Shown piece after piece: positions 6,939 to 7,091 of a stretch of DNA of 7,091 nucleotides. The translations under genes were made by a program, and so were the position numbers. The notes under the pieces are model-generated. The model did no database searches, was not told the origin of the DNA, and worked only from the letters and a program-made list of their open reading frames with translations. The DNA comes from Planctomycetota bacterium (GTDB taxonomy: Bacteria; Planctomycetota; UBA8108): the NCBI GenBank assembly GCA_002695115.1, contig NZOA01000010.1, positions 29,062-36,152 on the forward strand, in the 5' to 3' direction. Each line of letters opens with the position of its first letter. Position 1 is the stretch's first letter.

Positions 6939-6953
6939 TGCGGGTAGGCTATT
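6921..6953 (+). promoter_or_regulatory. Candidate promoter of the gene at 7009
   Basis: TTGATG (6921-6926, 4 of 6 matches to the -35 box) is followed after 18 bases by TAGGCT (6945-6950). The nine-base string TAGGCTATT is identical to that ahead of the esterase gene (4577-4585). The implied leader is about 50 bases long. The right arm and spacer of the inverted repeat at 6911-6938 overlap it. Confidence 0.38.
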
Positions 6954-6994
6954 AGCTCAACTTGGTCTGAAATGTATGTCCAAAACTCCGTGAT

Positions 6995-7000
6995 GAAGGG
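6995..7000 (+). promoter_or_regulatory. Ribosome binding site deciding the 7009 start
   Basis: GAAGGG lies eight bases before ATG 7009. The next in-frame ATG (7042) has no comparable purine-rich site at suitable spacing. This supports the longer form, which has charged residues ahead of the hydrophobic core. Confidence 0.6.
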
Positions 7001-7008
7001 CCGAACAG

Positions 7009-7091
7009 ATGAACCAGAACAAAGATCCTCTGATACGCTTGATGGCGTTCGCGCTGCTGCTGAACGCGGCATTTCTCGGTATGCGTTGCAG
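7009..7091 (+). CDS. Secreted protein with esterase-like signal peptide (3' partial)
   Basis: The frame is open from ATG 7009 to the window end: 27 full codons, too short to assign a family. The readable part is a signal peptide with a polar, charged start (MNQNKDPLIR) and a hydrophobic core LMAFALLLNAAFLGMRC. The esterase at 4622 has LTAFALLLSAAFLGTRH at the same place. Over 50 aligned bases I count 37 identities, so this is DNA-level kinship rather than mere similarity of hydrophobic composition. The gene may be a second hydrolase of the same family (inference) or an unrelated protein that shares the leader. An in-frame stop TGA at 6994-6996 rules out a start further upstream. Confidence 0.75.
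   Translation, partial: MNQNKDPLIRLMAFALLLNAAFLGMRC

Larger units (their letters stand above)
6684..7008. other. 325-base divergent intergenic region
   Basis: This separates the start of the minus-strand propeller gene from the plus-strand gene at 7009, so it should carry promoters for both. It contains a 12-base palindrome (6707-6718), an inverted repeat at 6792-6802, the second copy of the shared upstream element (6857-6884), a stem-loop or operator candidate (6911-6938), and a promoter candidate (6921-6953). Open frames crossing it have no family resemblance and no supporting ribosome sites, so I treat it as non-coding. Confidence 0.65.

Noticed and set aside
6830..7072. An 80-codon minus-strand open frame spanning the divergent region and the start of the gene at 7009.
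   Set aside because: It overlaps the supported signal-peptide coding sequence at 7009 and shows no recognisable protein features.

Overview
The window looks like part of a genome from the Planctomycetes or a close relative in the PVC group (an inference). The main reason is the first gene: a very large secreted mosaic protein combining lamin-tail domains, a CotH-type kinase fold, discoidin-like and FN3-associated modules and a C-terminal dockerin-like pair. That combination is typical of environmental Planctomycetes and Verrucomicrobia. The sequence is moderately GC-rich, and all four genes encode proteins with export signals or obviously extracellular domains.

Layout. (1) Positions 2-4474, + strand: the last 1490 codons of the mosaic gene. 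Its start, signal peptide and part of its first lamin-tail domain lie upstream of the window. (2) Positions 4475-4621: a 147-base gap with a plausible promoter and a short element that recurs near the end of the window. (3) Positions 4622-5725, + strand: a secreted alpha/beta-hydrolase of the esterase D / enterochelin-esterase type, with a visible Ser-Asp-His triad. (4) A 43-base convergent gap, then 5769-6683 on the - strand: a secreted six-bladed beta-propeller protein. (5) Positions 6684-7008: a 325-base divergent intergenic region with several inverted repeats and a second copy of the upstream element and -10-like box seen at 4475-4621. (6) Positions 7009-7091, + strand: the first 27 complete codons of another secreted protein, cut by the window end. 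Its signal peptide is clearly related to that of the esterase at 4622.

How they fit together. Nothing here proves a joint pathway. The two genes at 4622 and 7009 share signal-peptide coding sequence and collinear upstream motifs. They therefore look like products of a duplication, or genes that acquired the same promoter-plus-leader cassette, on either side of an oppositely oriented beta-propeller gene. The mosaic protein is probably a cell-surface or extracellular component. The most interesting points are its architecture (a discoidin-like domain nested inside a repeated module, and a CotH kinase fold joined to a dockerin) and the duplicated leader/upstream cassette. No RNA genes, CRISPR arrays or mobile elements were seen.
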